Part shown: piece by piece, positions 35,737 through 44,840 of the stretch
Layout of the letters: each line of letters begins with the position of its first letter
Position numbering within the stretch: the stretch's first letter is position 1
NCBI RefSeq assembly: GCF_000348685.1
Contig: NZ_ANLA01000013.1
Coordinates: 62,001 to 126,000, forward strand
Length of the DNA: 64,000 bases
Direction of reading: 5' to 3'
From: Xanthomarina gelatinilytica
GTDB lineage: Bacteria > Bacteroidota > Bacteroidia > Flavobacteriales > Flavobacteriaceae
Position numbers and translations under genes: made by a program
Notes under the pieces: model-generated
Told to the model about the DNA's origin: nothing
Seen by the model: the letters and a program-made list of their open reading frames with translations, nothing else
Databases searched by the model: none

Positions 35737-36219
35737 TTACAACACCGATTTATCAAAAACCAAAGGCAGTAAATTAGCTAAGGAATGCGACTTGACCACC
35801 TTTCCGGTTTCTCCCATAAAATAAATTTCTATGGGTGCATCCTGTTTTACTTCATATTCTGCAATGGCTTGTCTACAAGATCCACAGGGAGGGATTGGCG
35901 TAATGGTTTGATGGATTCTGGAACCTGCTATAATGGCCATTTTTAAAATTTTAACCTCTGGATATTGGGAACCTGCATAAAATATGGCTGTACGTTCGGC
36001 ACACAGGCCAGAAGGATAAGATGCGTTTTCTTGATTGGAACCTAAAACAATTTGCTTGTTTTCCAATAAAATGGCTGCTCCTACACTAAATTTGGAATAT
36101 GGGGAATACGAATTTTTTCTCGCTATGGCAGCTTGATCCATTAGTTCTATGATATCTGTTGGCAATTCGTCTATGTGATCGTAAACGGTTAACGTCGATT
36201 CAATTTTTATGTCTTTCAT
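35737..36219 (-). CDS. cdd: Cytidine deaminase
   Basis: Cdd deaminates cytidine and deoxycytidine in pyrimidine salvage. The 160-residue protein is of the tetrameric type. NASYPSGLCAERTAIFYA holds the zinc-binding Cys and catalytic Glu, and IPPCGSCRQAIAEY supplies the other two zinc Cys residues. SYSPYSKFSVGAAI binds the nucleoside. It lies between porV and pdhA, an arrangement I recall from other flavobacterial type IX loci. Confidence 0.94.
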   Translation of the reverse strand: MKDIKIESTLTVYDHIDELPTDIIELMDQAAIARKNSYSPYSKFSVGAAILLENKQIVLGSNQENASYPSGLCAERTAIFYAGSQYPEVKILKMAIIAGSRIHQTITPIPPCGSCRQAIAEYEVKQDAPIEIYFMGETGKVVKSHSLANLLPLVFDKSVL

Positions 36220-36261
36220 GGTGTTTGAAATATACTTAAAGATAACAATCCTATTTCAGAC

Positions 36262-36295
36262 AAAAAAACTATTGCTTTTGGCAATAGTTTTTTTT
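36262..36295 (-). terminator. Terminator after porV (bidirectional shape)
   Basis: AACTATTGC (36267-36275) pairs with GCAATAGTT (36281-36289) around TTTTG, with A and T tracts on each side. It terminates porV on the minus strand, just before the small palindromic repeat at 36296. Confidence 0.75.
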
Positions 36296-36320
36296 GTCAT
36301 TCTGAGCAAAGCGAAGAATC
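36296..36320. repeat. Short palindromic intergenic repeat (GTCATTCTGAGC type)
   Basis: GTCATTCTGAGCAAAGCGAA, followed by GAATC, has an ATTCT/AGAAT end-stem. From memory this sequence type recurs in intergenic regions of many bacterial genomes as a repetitive extragenic palindrome. Only one copy is seen here. It lies directly after the porV terminator. Confidence 0.5.
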
Positions 36321-36377
36321 TGATTATCATTAATTATAGGTAAAATATTCATTTGCAGGTTTTTGTAAATATTCCTA

Positions 36378-37619
36378 TTAATATTCTGAATAAGCTTCTC
36401 TATCAATATTAAAGGTTAAGGAAAAACGCAAGGTGTTTTCCAATGGGCTAGGTACTTTGGATGCTGAAAATAAATAGGACAAATCAATTCCTATCACATT
36501 GTATTTAAATCCAGCTCCAATGGCAAAAAACTGTCTGGCCCCTTTATCTGGACTCTCATGAAAATATCCTGCTCTAAAAGCAAAGGAGTCTTGGTAGTAA
36601 TATTCGGCTCCTAAGGCCCAAGTCCATTCCTGCATTTCTTCGCTGAAACCTCCTGGTGCATCACCAAAGGATTGAAACATACCCTTTAAAAAGCTTACAT
36701 CGTCATCTTTCCCTTCTATAATATAATCTGGCTCGTAACTGATTACATTATCTATGGATGGATCATATTCTCCATTATCATCTACATCTTCATATACACG
36801 TCTTTCCCCTCTAATTGGTGGTGTAGGTACCAATAGTTTTGTTACCTCTCCCGTTAGGGATATTTTGTTGAAATCGTCCAAAATAAAGTCGAAACCTCCT
36901 CCTAAACGCAGAGTCGTAGGTTGAAAGTTTTCCTGACCTCCTGCATCATACTTAAATTTAGGTCCTATGTTTTGAATGGCAAAACCTAGCCTGGTACGGC
37001 CATTAAAACTATTGTAAGCCTCCTCTTCACTTTGGTAGTACCCAGAAATGTCCACACCAAAGGTACTTGCTGCCTTGGCATCTTGTGTGTCATCTATTTT
37101 TAAATCGGAATTTAAATAACGCATGTTTACTGCCATGGCAAATTGGTCGCTCAACCTTAGCGCATAAGAGACATCCAAAGTAAATTCATTTGGTTTTTTA
37201 ATTAATTCTTCTGAAAATTCATCTTCAACAAATTCAATCTCACCCAAAGAAAAATATTTAAAACTGGCTCCAAAAGCACTTCTTTCGTTCAATCTATTGA
37301 AATATGTAAGGTTTCCTAAAAAAATATCGTTTACCAATTTACTTAAATAGGGCGTGTAACTAATAGCAACACCTTGCTTGGTTTCAGAGAAGGCATATTT
37401 AGAGGCATTCCATTGCTGTGAAAACCCATCCACAGAGGTGGCGACTCCCATGTCTCCCAAAGATGCCGAACGCGCATCTGGAGCAATCAATAAAAAAGGA
37501 ACACCTGTGGTAATGACTCTGGAATCATAAGGATCTGGGGTTATTTCTTCAACAATATTCTGGGCTTGTATTTGAGTAGCAAAAAAGAATGCTGATAGGA
37601 TTAAAAAAGATTTCTTCAT
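36378..37619 (-). CDS. porV: Type IX secretion outer-membrane protein PorV (LptO)
   Basis: PorV is a 14-strand FadL-like barrel that shuttles type IX cargo from the translocon to the PorU attachment complex. The 413-residue protein has a signal peptide (about 1-19, ATQIQAQ) and the family-typical N-terminal VPFLLIAPDARSASLGDMG. QQWNASKYAF follows, and the protein ends with LRFSLTFNIDREAYSEY. It is downstream of porU on the same strand (33 bp) and has its own promoter inside the end of porU. Confidence 0.95.
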   Translation of the reverse strand: MKKSFLILSAFFFATQIQAQNIVEEITPDPYDSRVITTGVPFLLIAPDARSASLGDMGVATSVDGFSQQWNASKYAFSETKQGVAISYTPYLSKLVNDIFLGNLTYFNRLNERSAFGASFKYFSLGEIEFVEDEFSEELIKKPNEFTLDVSYALRLSDQFAMAVNMRYLNSDLKIDDTQDAKAASTFGVDISGYYQSEEEAYNSFNGRTRLGFAIQNIGPKFKYDAGGQENFQPTTLRLGGGFDFILDDFNKISLTGEVTKLLVPTPPIRGERRVYEDVDDNGEYDPSIDNVISYEPDYIIEGKDDDVSFLKGMFQSFGDAPGGFSEEMQEWTWALGAEYYYQDSFAFRAGYFHESPDKGARQFFAIGAGFKYNVIGIDLSYLFSASKVPSPLENTLRFSLTFNIDREAYSEY

Positions 37620-37636
37620 GAATGTTGTTTATTTAG

Positions 37637-37666
37637 CAAATATAAATTTTTATTATAGTATAACAA
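37637..37666 (-). promoter_or_regulatory. porV promoter inside the end of porU (TTG-N19-TATATTTG)
   Basis: On the minus strand TTG (37664-37666, inside porU codons) is followed after 19 bp by TATATTTG (37637-37644). This is a full match to the Bacteroidota consensus, about 18 bp upstream of the porV ATG. It would allow porV to be expressed in excess of porU. Confidence 0.65.
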
Positions 37667-40600
37667 GTTTCTCTATTTTTTCTACGGTTTTGTTCAAGGC
37701 TGCCGAATGTACTGTAAGTTTGTAAATATATACGCCTTTACCTATTTTATCTCCAAAATCGTCCCTTCCATCCCAAATAATCTCACGGGACAGCGAAGAA
37801 GCTCCATTATCACAGCATTCACCCGTATTGGTTTGCCCACTTAAAGTTCTAACCAGTTTTCCTGTAACGGTAAATACCTGCACTAAAACGTCTAAAGACT
37901 CCGAACTATTGTGATTAAACCAAAATTCGGTGTAATTAACAAAGGGATTTGGATAATTTAAAACATTTTCGATGATCAACTGCTGATTCTCGTCATAAAC
38001 CACAAATTGAATTTCTGTGGTGGAAGAATTATTGTAAACATCCCATGCTTTAATGATCATGCTATGCAATCCTGGCTCTAAATCCCTTAAAGGATAATTT
38101 ACAACGCCTCGTTGGTAATCGTCCAGTTCTGTTTGGTAATAATCGTTTAAGATAAAAGGATTTGCTTCATCTCCATCTAAAATCCCAACAATATCATGTC
38201 CTATGCCACTAGCGGTATTGATCCCATTTTCATCTTCCAATTTAACCAATAAATTAGGGGAACTGTTTGTAATTCCTCCAGACACAAAACTTTCGTCATT
38301 CATATAGGCAGTAATAACAGGTCCTATATTGTCTTCTGGTGCGTTTGGGTTAAGCCCTCCTATTTGCACTTGATTGACACTTGCCCCAGCTTGGTCTTCC
38401 AATGCGCCATCTTTTTTTGCATAAAAACTCACCTTGCCATAACCCACAGGAATACCTATATCCCTTGGAACAACAAATTCAATGTCGAATTGACCGTTTG
38501 TTACAGTTGATTGCCCTCTAAAAATAATAGGCCCTAAGGTTTCAAAATCCATAATAATCAATTGTCCCCCGTCCCTAACACCATCATTCCCCAAAGTCTG
38601 TCTTTGAATGTTTTTATCGTATATCGTGGTTGATAACACCCCATTATAATTTGTAAGGGTGTTTCCAGACAAGTCCACAACTTCACCGGATAACTTCACC
38701 CGACTTAAAGCCTGTAAAACATCTGTAGTTCCTGAAATTGGGGCATCGTTTATTTTTGTTAATACAATATTGGGTTGTGGAAAAGCCAGTTTCATGGCTG
38801 GATCTCCTATAAAAAACACCAAGCGCCTTTGCAAGGTGCTGGAAATAGCAGGATCTATTTTGGTAAGTCTTAAAGATTCTGCCATACTTGGGTACTCATG
38901 ATCCGGATAGCTATCATTATCGCTATAAGAAAACAAATACTCTTCCAAAACTGTATTGAATGCCACACCAACCTGTACAAATATTTGTCTGGTTGTTGTA
39001 ATTAAGCCAATGGCTCCCCCATCTTTATTCCAATAGGTATACTCTCCTGCTGTGGGACGTAAGGGGTTGTCAAATTTGGTAAACTCACAGGTTACTGTTA
39101 CAAAGCAATTAAGTTTGCACACATTATTTAGTTCTTGTGCATCAGGTTTGGTAAAAACACGCTCGTGAGCCAAACCATCTTCCCCTCCATGACCAAAATA
39201 ATTTACAACCAAAGCACCTGTCTCGAGAGCATTCTTAATGGCCACGTTAACTGCAGGATACCTATCGCCTCCAGCAGACGATTCTTGCTGAAAAGCATCT
39301 AAATGTATTTTGGTAACATTAATGAAGGGTTTTTCAGCAGTTACCTCATCCCCAATTTCATCAGTGGTTTCTTCAAGTATCTCTTCCCATGCTTCATTGA
39401 CATCATCTGAAATAACCACAAAATTATTTCTCCAACTTCCAAAAGAGGCCTCTATGTAATACCTTTCAATTTTATCAACCAATTCAGTGGCACTTTGATA
39501 GTTTTCTGCCAAGATCCTACCCACTGCTATATCCAATTTATCTGAAATGGACATGTCTCCTTCATTAAAATCCATCATACCGTAAAAATCGTCAGAAATA
39601 AACGAATTGGTTAAATTGAAACTGTTATATGCATGCCAAGAAGGTACTAAATTGGTGTTGTTGGGAATTCGGTCTTTATAATCGAAGGAGCCATCACCAA
39701 ACAAACACAGGTATTTTAAACGTTTATCCGGGGAGCTGGCATTGTCATACACATATTTTACCAAATTCCTTATGGCTCCAATATCTGGATTGCTGGTACT
39801 AAACTCTGCATAAATTTCATTTAAGGTAAGCACTTTTACATTCAAATTGTTGTTAACCCTATTAATTTGTGCCAGTCTTTCTGCTTGCCCTTTCAAACTT
39901 GTTGGTGTAACAATGATATAATCGATATCTATGGTTTCCCCTTGTGCATTTTTAAAGATGTTACCTTTGATATTTTGATTGTACACCGTAGAGTTAGCTG
40001 CTAAAATGGGTTCATAATAATTTAAAGGGGTTACTAAAGCATAAGATTTTAAAGTCCCTAAAGAAGAGGTAAAACTTAAACTTGGACTGTTGTCCGTATT
40101 TACCAAATTTGTAACATTATAAATGTCCGTAACATTCCAAATCTCATGAACTTGAGATGTATTGGTAACAGTATACTGCCCTATTCCAGACATTTGGGTT
40201 ACTGCCTTGTTTTTAAAGGTAAATTGTTGCCCTGAAAATTTCAAAGCCCTGGTTGCTTCAAGCGATACGTAATCCACATATGCCAAGGCCGAAGGGTTTG
40301 AGCCTCTATCGTATATTAAAGACACAGAGATGTTTGATGAATTAACAGAAATGTTATTATTAAAACTAGCTTCCGTTGCCAGGTTGGAGTCTGTAATTGC
40401 CAACAAGGGTAAAGTGGTAATATTATCATTGTTCACCTTAACAGTCATGGAAGTTGGGGTTTCTGATGTACCAGCAACAAAAACTTTTAAATTCACTGGC
40501 TCTGTGGTTACCAAATCCGGAAAACTAAAATCGAAGGTTTTAACATCCTCCACATCAAATTTATCTCCAAACCAACGTCTTCCAACGCTCACTAAGTTGT

Positions 40601-41531
40601 ATTCGTCCAATTCATGGTATCTATAATCCTGAAACGTATTAATATCCAAATCTATTGGTCCCGTTGGCTGCATAAAAGGCTGGATGCGTTTGCCGTTTCC
40701 GGGACTTACATTTATATAATAATAGGTTTTATCTGTATAACAATTAATATGTGTATTGCTTTCCTCATTGAATTCATGAGGGCCTTGTGCATAAAACAGG
40801 ATATAATCGCTGTCATGAAACACGCCATCGCTTTCTCCTATAATTCTTATGGCATTTTCATTGATATCCATAGGATAGGGCTCCGAGTTGGCATAAGGGA
40901 TCATATTCCCACCATTACCATAAAGCTTTAAAGTCCTTGGATCGATATTATCTACAGGGATCCCCATTTGAGATAAGAAATTTTTACTTATTTTATGTAC
41001 TCCTGTTTTGTCCACATAAAACTTGTACCATTGCCCACTACTCAAAACAGAATTTGTGATGGCTCGTTGTTGTCCGCGTCTATTTGTAATCAATCTACCA
41101 TTGGAATAGCTCACCGTAAAAGAGGTTACTTTTTTAAAACTCCCATTGGCTTCCTTAATTATTGGGGACATCACAAAATAAGCGTACATATCGTCCCTGG
41201 CCATAGAGGTTTTCAAACTGTAGGTCAATCTGGAAGGAATGGTTTCAATAGCCAACTGCTTCAAATCCCTTCTTGACATGGTAGCATAAGTAACATTTTC
41301 AACACGTACCGAAGAAGGATCTACGGCTTGGCTAACCTGCCACTGCGATACAAACTGTAACCCATCGGAATCACTATAATTAAAATTGGCCTCATTAAAA
41401 GAAGGCACTGTTACAGAATAAGTGTCTGCAGTCAAAATCTTATCTCCTTTCCAAACAATCTGAAATTGCTTTTGTTGGGAATGGATAGCTATGGTTGCAA
41501 AAAAGGTTAGGAATAAAAATTTCTTTTTCAT
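37653..41531 (-). CDS. porU: Type IX secretion sortase PorU
   Basis: PorU removes the C-terminal sorting signal of secreted cargo and attaches it to anionic lipopolysaccharide. The 1292-residue protein has a signal peptide (1-18) and an N-terminal beta-sandwich. The gingipain-like C25 domain is at about 540-900: His781 in YFGHGGEDG and Cys815 in VTVTCEFTKF are 34 residues apart, as in gingipains. Its C-terminal domain (NYPNPFVNYTEFWFNHN...) ends in a T9SS-like CTD (VEKIEKLVIL). It is divergent from gldJ. This is one of the signature genes of gliding flavobacteria. Confidence 0.95.
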   Translation of the reverse strand: MKKKFLFLTFFATIAIHSQQKQFQIVWKGDKILTADTYSVTVPSFNEANFNYSDSDGLQFVSQWQVSQAVDPSSVRVENVTYATMSRRDLKQLAIETIPSRLTYSLKTSMARDDMYAYFVMSPIIKEANGSFKKVTSFTVSYSNGRLITNRRGQQRAITNSVLSSGQWYKFYVDKTGVHKISKNFLSQMGIPVDNIDPRTLKLYGNGGNMIPYANSEPYPMDINENAIRIIGESDGVFHDSDYILFYAQGPHEFNEESNTHINCYTDKTYYYINVSPGNGKRIQPFMQPTGPIDLDINTFQDYRYHELDEYNLVSVGRRWFGDKFDVEDVKTFDFSFPDLVTTEPVNLKVFVAGTSETPTSMTVKVNNDNITTLPLLAITDSNLATEASFNNNISVNSSNISVSLIYDRGSNPSALAYVDYVSLEATRALKFSGQQFTFKNKAVTQMSGIGQYTVTNTSQVHEIWNVTDIYNVTNLVNTDNSPSLSFTSSLGTLKSYALVTPLNYYEPILAANSTVYNQNIKGNIFKNAQGETIDIDYIIVTPTSLKGQAERLAQINRVNNNLNVKVLTLNEIYAEFSTSNPDIGAIRNLVKYVYDNASSPDKRLKYLCLFGDGSFDYKDRIPNNTNLVPSWHAYNSFNLTNSFISDDFYGMMDFNEGDMSISDKLDIAVGRILAENYQSATELVDKIERYYIEASFGSWRNNFVVISDDVNEAWEEILEETTDEIGDEVTAEKPFINVTKIHLDAFQQESSAGGDRYPAVNVAIKNALETGALVVNYFGHGGEDGLAHERVFTKPDAQELNNVCKLNCFVTVTCEFTKFDNPLRPTAGEYTYWNKDGGAIGLITTTRQIFVQVGVAFNTVLEEYLFSYSDNDSYPDHEYPSMAESLRLTKIDPAISSTLQRRLVFFIGDPAMKLAFPQPNIVLTKINDAPISGTTDVLQALSRVKLSGEVVDLSGNTLTNYNGVLSTTIYDKNIQRQTLGNDGVRDGGQLIIMDFETLGPIIFRGQSTVTNGQFDIEFVVPRDIGIPVGYGKVSFYAKKDGALEDQAGASVNQVQIGGLNPNAPEDNIGPVITAYMNDESFVSGGITNSSPNLLVKLEDENGINTASGIGHDIVGILDGDEANPFILNDYYQTELDDYQRGVVNYPLRDLEPGLHSMIIKAWDVYNNSSTTEIQFVVYDENQQLIIENVLNYPNPFVNYTEFWFNHNSSESLDVLVQVFTVTGKLVRTLSGQTNTGECCDNGASSLSREIIWDGRDDFGDKIGKGVYIYKLTVHSAALNKTVEKIEKLVIL

Positions 41532-41800
41532 TGATTAAATAACGTGAATAATTGATTGTTAGTATGACAAAGCAAACAATTTTAACAAACGTTTCAAAAT
41601 TACAATAATAATTTATAAAAATACACGTTATTTAAACACAAATTAACGGTATAAAACGCAAAAAACATCGTTATAACGCTCAATAAATAGGATGAAATAC
41701 ATAAATTTTTAATCAAATTTTACATTTTATCTTGTATTATTACCGATATTTCTTATATTGCGTCACCAAAAATATTATAAGCTTACTTAAAAGTATGGAT
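41532..41800. other. porU/gldJ divergent intergenic region with CGTTATAACG palindrome
   Basis: The region between the porU and gldJ starts is AT-rich. It holds the perfect palindrome CGTTATAACG at 41669-41678 and other CGTTA or TAACG half-sites (near 41626 and 41643). They could be an operator for both genes. I see no clear TTG/TAnnTTTG pair. Confidence 0.35.
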
Positions 41801-43483
41801 ATGAAAAAAGTAATGGCATTCAAGATTTTGTTGTTAGTAACAATATCTTTAACTACGATTGGTTGTAAAAGATCATCGAGCTCTAACAGCTCCAGAGCTA
41901 CTGGTTGGGACATAAACTCCAGAGATGGTGGATTCCAATACAACACACAATTTAAAGAACAAGAAACAGCTCCTGGATTGGTGTTTGTGGAAGGTGGTAC
42001 CTTTACCATGGGTCGCGTTCAGGACGATGTAATGCACGACTGGAACAACACACCTACACAACAACACGTTCAATCGTTTTATATGGACGAAACGGAGGTG
42101 ACCAATAAAATGTATTTGGAATACTTAGATTGGTTAAAAAGAACATATCCACCTTCTGAAGATAATTATAGAGCAATTTATACAGGTGCCTTACCAGATA
42201 CCTTGGTTTGGAGAAACCGTTTGGGCTATAACGAAGTCATGACAGAAAATTATTTACGTCATCCAGGCTATGGCGAATATCCTGTAGTTGGAGTAAGCTG
42301 GATTCAAGCTGTTGAATTTGCTAACTGGAGAACCGATAGAGTTACAGAAATGTATTTAGAAGATGCAGGCTATATTGTAAGAGATACAAAAATAACTGCT
42401 GGTGAAGGTGAAACTTTCAATACAGACACATATATCAATGCACCTTCTCAAGTGTATGGTGGAAACAGTGAGTATACAAATCCTGACAATACTAGAAGAA
42501 GAGTTCAAACCACAGCTGATGGAGAACCTATAAATGTACATGCAGGAAGAGAGACTGGTATTATACCTCCTGATTACAGACTTCCTACTGAAGCCGAATG
42601 GGAATATGCAGCCTTAGGCTTAACAGAGTTACGTAGTTACAACATTTACAGAGGTAGAAAAAAATACCCTTGGGATGGACAATACACACGTTCTGGAAAA
42701 CGTAAGGTAAGAGGCGATCAATTGGCCAACTTCAAACAAGGTAAAGGTGATTACGGTGGAATTGCTGGCTGGTCTGATGATGGTGCAGATATCACCAACG
42801 AAGTAAAACAATACGAACCAAACGATTTTGGACTTTACGATATGGCTGGAAACGTGGCCGAATGGGTTGCTGATGTTTACAGACCTATTGTGGACGATGA
42901 ATTCAACGACTTTAACTACTATCGTGGTAACGTATATACCAAAAATGCCATTAGCGAAGATGGAACGGTTAAAATTGTAACAACAGATGAAATTGTATTC
43001 GATACCTTACCTAACGGAAAAGTAATTGCAAGGGATTTACCTGGAGAAATTGCTCAAGTTCCTGTGGATGAAGATGAAACCTATTTAAGACAAAACTTCG
43101 ACAGAAGCGATAACAGAAACTTTAGGGATGGAGACAAACAATCATCACGTCAATACAGAGAAAGCTTTAGTGAAGAAGATGGGGTTACTACCGAAACTTC
43201 CATGACAAGTAAAATGTACAACTCCCCGAAACACAATATTGATGTAGATGATTCTACAGGTGCCTTAATCAGGGAATATGATAAATCAAACAAAAGAACC
43301 TCATTAATCAACGACGAAGTTCGTGTGTACAAAGGTGGTTCTTGGAAAGACAGGGAATACTGGTTAGATCCAGCGCAAAGACGTTACTTCCCACAAACTA
43401 TGGCTACAGATTACATTGGCTTTAGATGTGCCATGTCTCGTGTAGGTTCTAAATCCAAAAACAAGAACAAAACTAAAAACTAA
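41801..43483 (+). CDS. gldJ: Gliding motility lipoprotein GldJ
   Basis: GldJ is an outer-membrane lipoprotein of the gliding/type IX machinery that stabilises the GldK-L-M-N complex. It is related to formylglycine-generating-enzyme (FGE-sulfatase) proteins. The start at 41801 (MKKVMAFKILLL) or 41795 gives a signal ending at ISLTTIGC (lipobox, Cys lipidated). The FGE domain has FVEGGTFTMGRVQ, YMDETEVTNKMYLEYLDWL, VVGVSWIQAVEFANWRT, RLPTEAEWEYAALG, MAGNVAEWVADVYRP and VYKGGSWKDREYW. The open frame continues upstream to 41732 with no conserved sequence. A terminator separates it from murF. Confidence 0.95.
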   Translation: MKKVMAFKILLLVTISLTTIGCKRSSSSNSSRATGWDINSRDGGFQYNTQFKEQETAPGLVFVEGGTFTMGRVQDDVMHDWNNTPTQQHVQSFYMDETEVTNKMYLEYLDWLKRTYPPSEDNYRAIYTGALPDTLVWRNRLGYNEVMTENYLRHPGYGEYPVVGVSWIQAVEFANWRTDRVTEMYLEDAGYIVRDTKITAGEGETFNTDTYINAPSQVYGGNSEYTNPDNTRRRVQTTADGEPINVHAGRETGIIPPDYRLPTEAEWEYAALGLTELRSYNIYRGRKKYPWDGQYTRSGKRKVRGDQLANFKQGKGDYGGIAGWSDDGADITNEVKQYEPNDFGLYDMAGNVAEWVADVYRPIVDDEFNDFNYYRGNVYTKNAISEDGTVKIVTTDEIVFDTLPNGKVIARDLPGEIAQVPVDEDETYLRQNFDRSDNRNFRDGDKQSSRQYRESFSEEDGVTTETSMTSKMYNSPKHNIDVDDSTGALIREYDKSNKRTSLINDEVRVYKGGSWKDREYWLDPAQRRYFPQTMATDYIGFRCAMSRVGSKSKNKNKTKN

Positions 43484-43500
43484 GAATTTTCATAACTTTT

Positions 43501-43536
43501 AAAAAAGTCCTAACAAATTGTTAGGGCTTTTTTTTA
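43501..43536 (+). terminator. Terminator after gldJ
   Basis: AGTCCTAAC (43506-43514) pairs with GTTAGGGCT (43520-43528, one T-G pair) with a five-base loop AAATT and is followed by eight or more T. It lies about 20 bp after the gldJ stop and 13 bp before murF. Confidence 0.8.
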
Positions 43537-43548
43537 TACTTTTATTTC

Positions 43549-44823
43549 ATGAACATAGAACAACTCCATACGCTTTTTTTAAAGCATCCATCTGTTTCCA
43601 CAGACACCAGAAAAATTGTCAAAAACGATTTGTATTTTGCCCTTAAAGGCGACAACTTTAATGGCAATGCCTTTACCCAGCAAGCCTTGGACAAAGGCGC
43701 TTCCTATTGCATCATAGACGACAAAACCTATGCCATAAACAAACAATGTATTTTGGTGACCGATGTTCTAAAGACACTTCAGGAATTGGCACATGTTCAC
43801 AGAAAATATCTAAACTTGCCAATTATTGCCCTAACCGGAAGCAATGGCAAAACAACCACCAAAGAATTAATACACGCTGTACTCTCCCAAAAATATAAAA
43901 CCTCAGCAACTGTTGGCAATCTTAACAACCATATTGGCGTGCCTTTAACCCTTTTAAAAATGACCAAAAACACAGATATTGGAATTGTTGAAATGGGAGC
44001 CAACCACAAAAAGGAAATAGCGTTTCTTTCCAACATTGCACATCCCGATTATGGGTTGATCACCAATTTTGGAAAGGCACACCTGGAAGGCTTTGGAAGC
44101 ATAGAAGGTGTCATTGAAGGAAAATCGGAACTCTACAAACATTTAATTGCCCATAACAAAACCATTTTTGTAAACTCCAATGACCCCATTCAATTGGAAA
44201 AAAGCAAAGAAGCCAAAACCATCAGGTTCGGGTCCAGAAAAACAGATGATTATGAAATTTATTTTAAAAGTGCCCAACCAAATGTAACTGTTACTTTTAA
44301 TAATGTTGAAATTAACAGTCAGCTTATTGGCGAATACAATTTCAACAATATCGCTGTGGCCATTGCTATAGGTGCTTATTTTAATGTAGATGAAAAACAA
44401 ATTAAAGAAGCGATTGAGAATTATGTGCCAAACAACAACCGATCTCAAATTATCGAAAAAGGGACAACCAAAATAATCCTGGACGCCTACAATGCCAATC
44501 CCTCAAGCATGACAGTGGCTTTACAAAATTTTGGGAAATTGGAAGCTACAAACAAAATAGCCATTCTTGGAGATATGTTCGAGTTAGGACAAGATGCCAA
44601 TAAAGAACATACAGACCTGGCAGCATTGGCAAATTCCTTAAAATTATCGCAAGTGGTTTTTATTGGCGAAAATTTCCACAAAGCCCTTTCAGGCTCTAAC
44701 CTAACCTATAAAACCTTTGACGATTTTAAAACTGCATATCATTTAAAAACCTTGGAAAATGCCACAGTATTGATTAAAGGTTCCAGAGGCATGGCTTTGG
44801 AACGTATCTTAGAATTATTATAA
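43549..44823 (+). CDS. murF: UDP-N-acetylmuramoyl-tripeptide--D-alanyl-D-alanine ligase
   Basis: MurF adds the D-Ala-D-Ala dipeptide to UDP-MurNAc-tripeptide in peptidoglycan synthesis. The 424-residue protein has the N-terminal substrate domain (STDTRKIVKNDLYFALKG), the P-loop ALTGSNGKTTTKELIHAVL, NLNNHIGVPLTLL and EMGANHKKEIAFLS, then the C-terminal domain (DAYNANPSSM, LGDMFELGQ, IKGSRGMALERIL). It sits after gldJ, as in F. johnsoniae, and is followed after 17 bp by the S37-type peptidase. Confidence 0.95.
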   Translation: MNIEQLHTLFLKHPSVSTDTRKIVKNDLYFALKGDNFNGNAFTQQALDKGASYCIIDDKTYAINKQCILVTDVLKTLQELAHVHRKYLNLPIIALTGSNGKTTTKELIHAVLSQKYKTSATVGNLNNHIGVPLTLLKMTKNTDIGIVEMGANHKKEIAFLSNIAHPDYGLITNFGKAHLEGFGSIEGVIEGKSELYKHLIAHNKTIFVNSNDPIQLEKSKEAKTIRFGSRKTDDYEIYFKSAQPNVTVTFNNVEINSQLIGEYNFNNIAVAIAIGAYFNVDEKQIKEAIENYVPNNNRSQIIEKGTTKIILDAYNANPSSMTVALQNFGKLEATNKIAILGDMFELGQDANKEHTDLAALANSLKLSQVVFIGENFHKALSGSNLTYKTFDDFKTAYHLKTLENATVLIKGSRGMALERILELL

Positions 44824-44840
44824 ATTAAAACCAAAATAAA

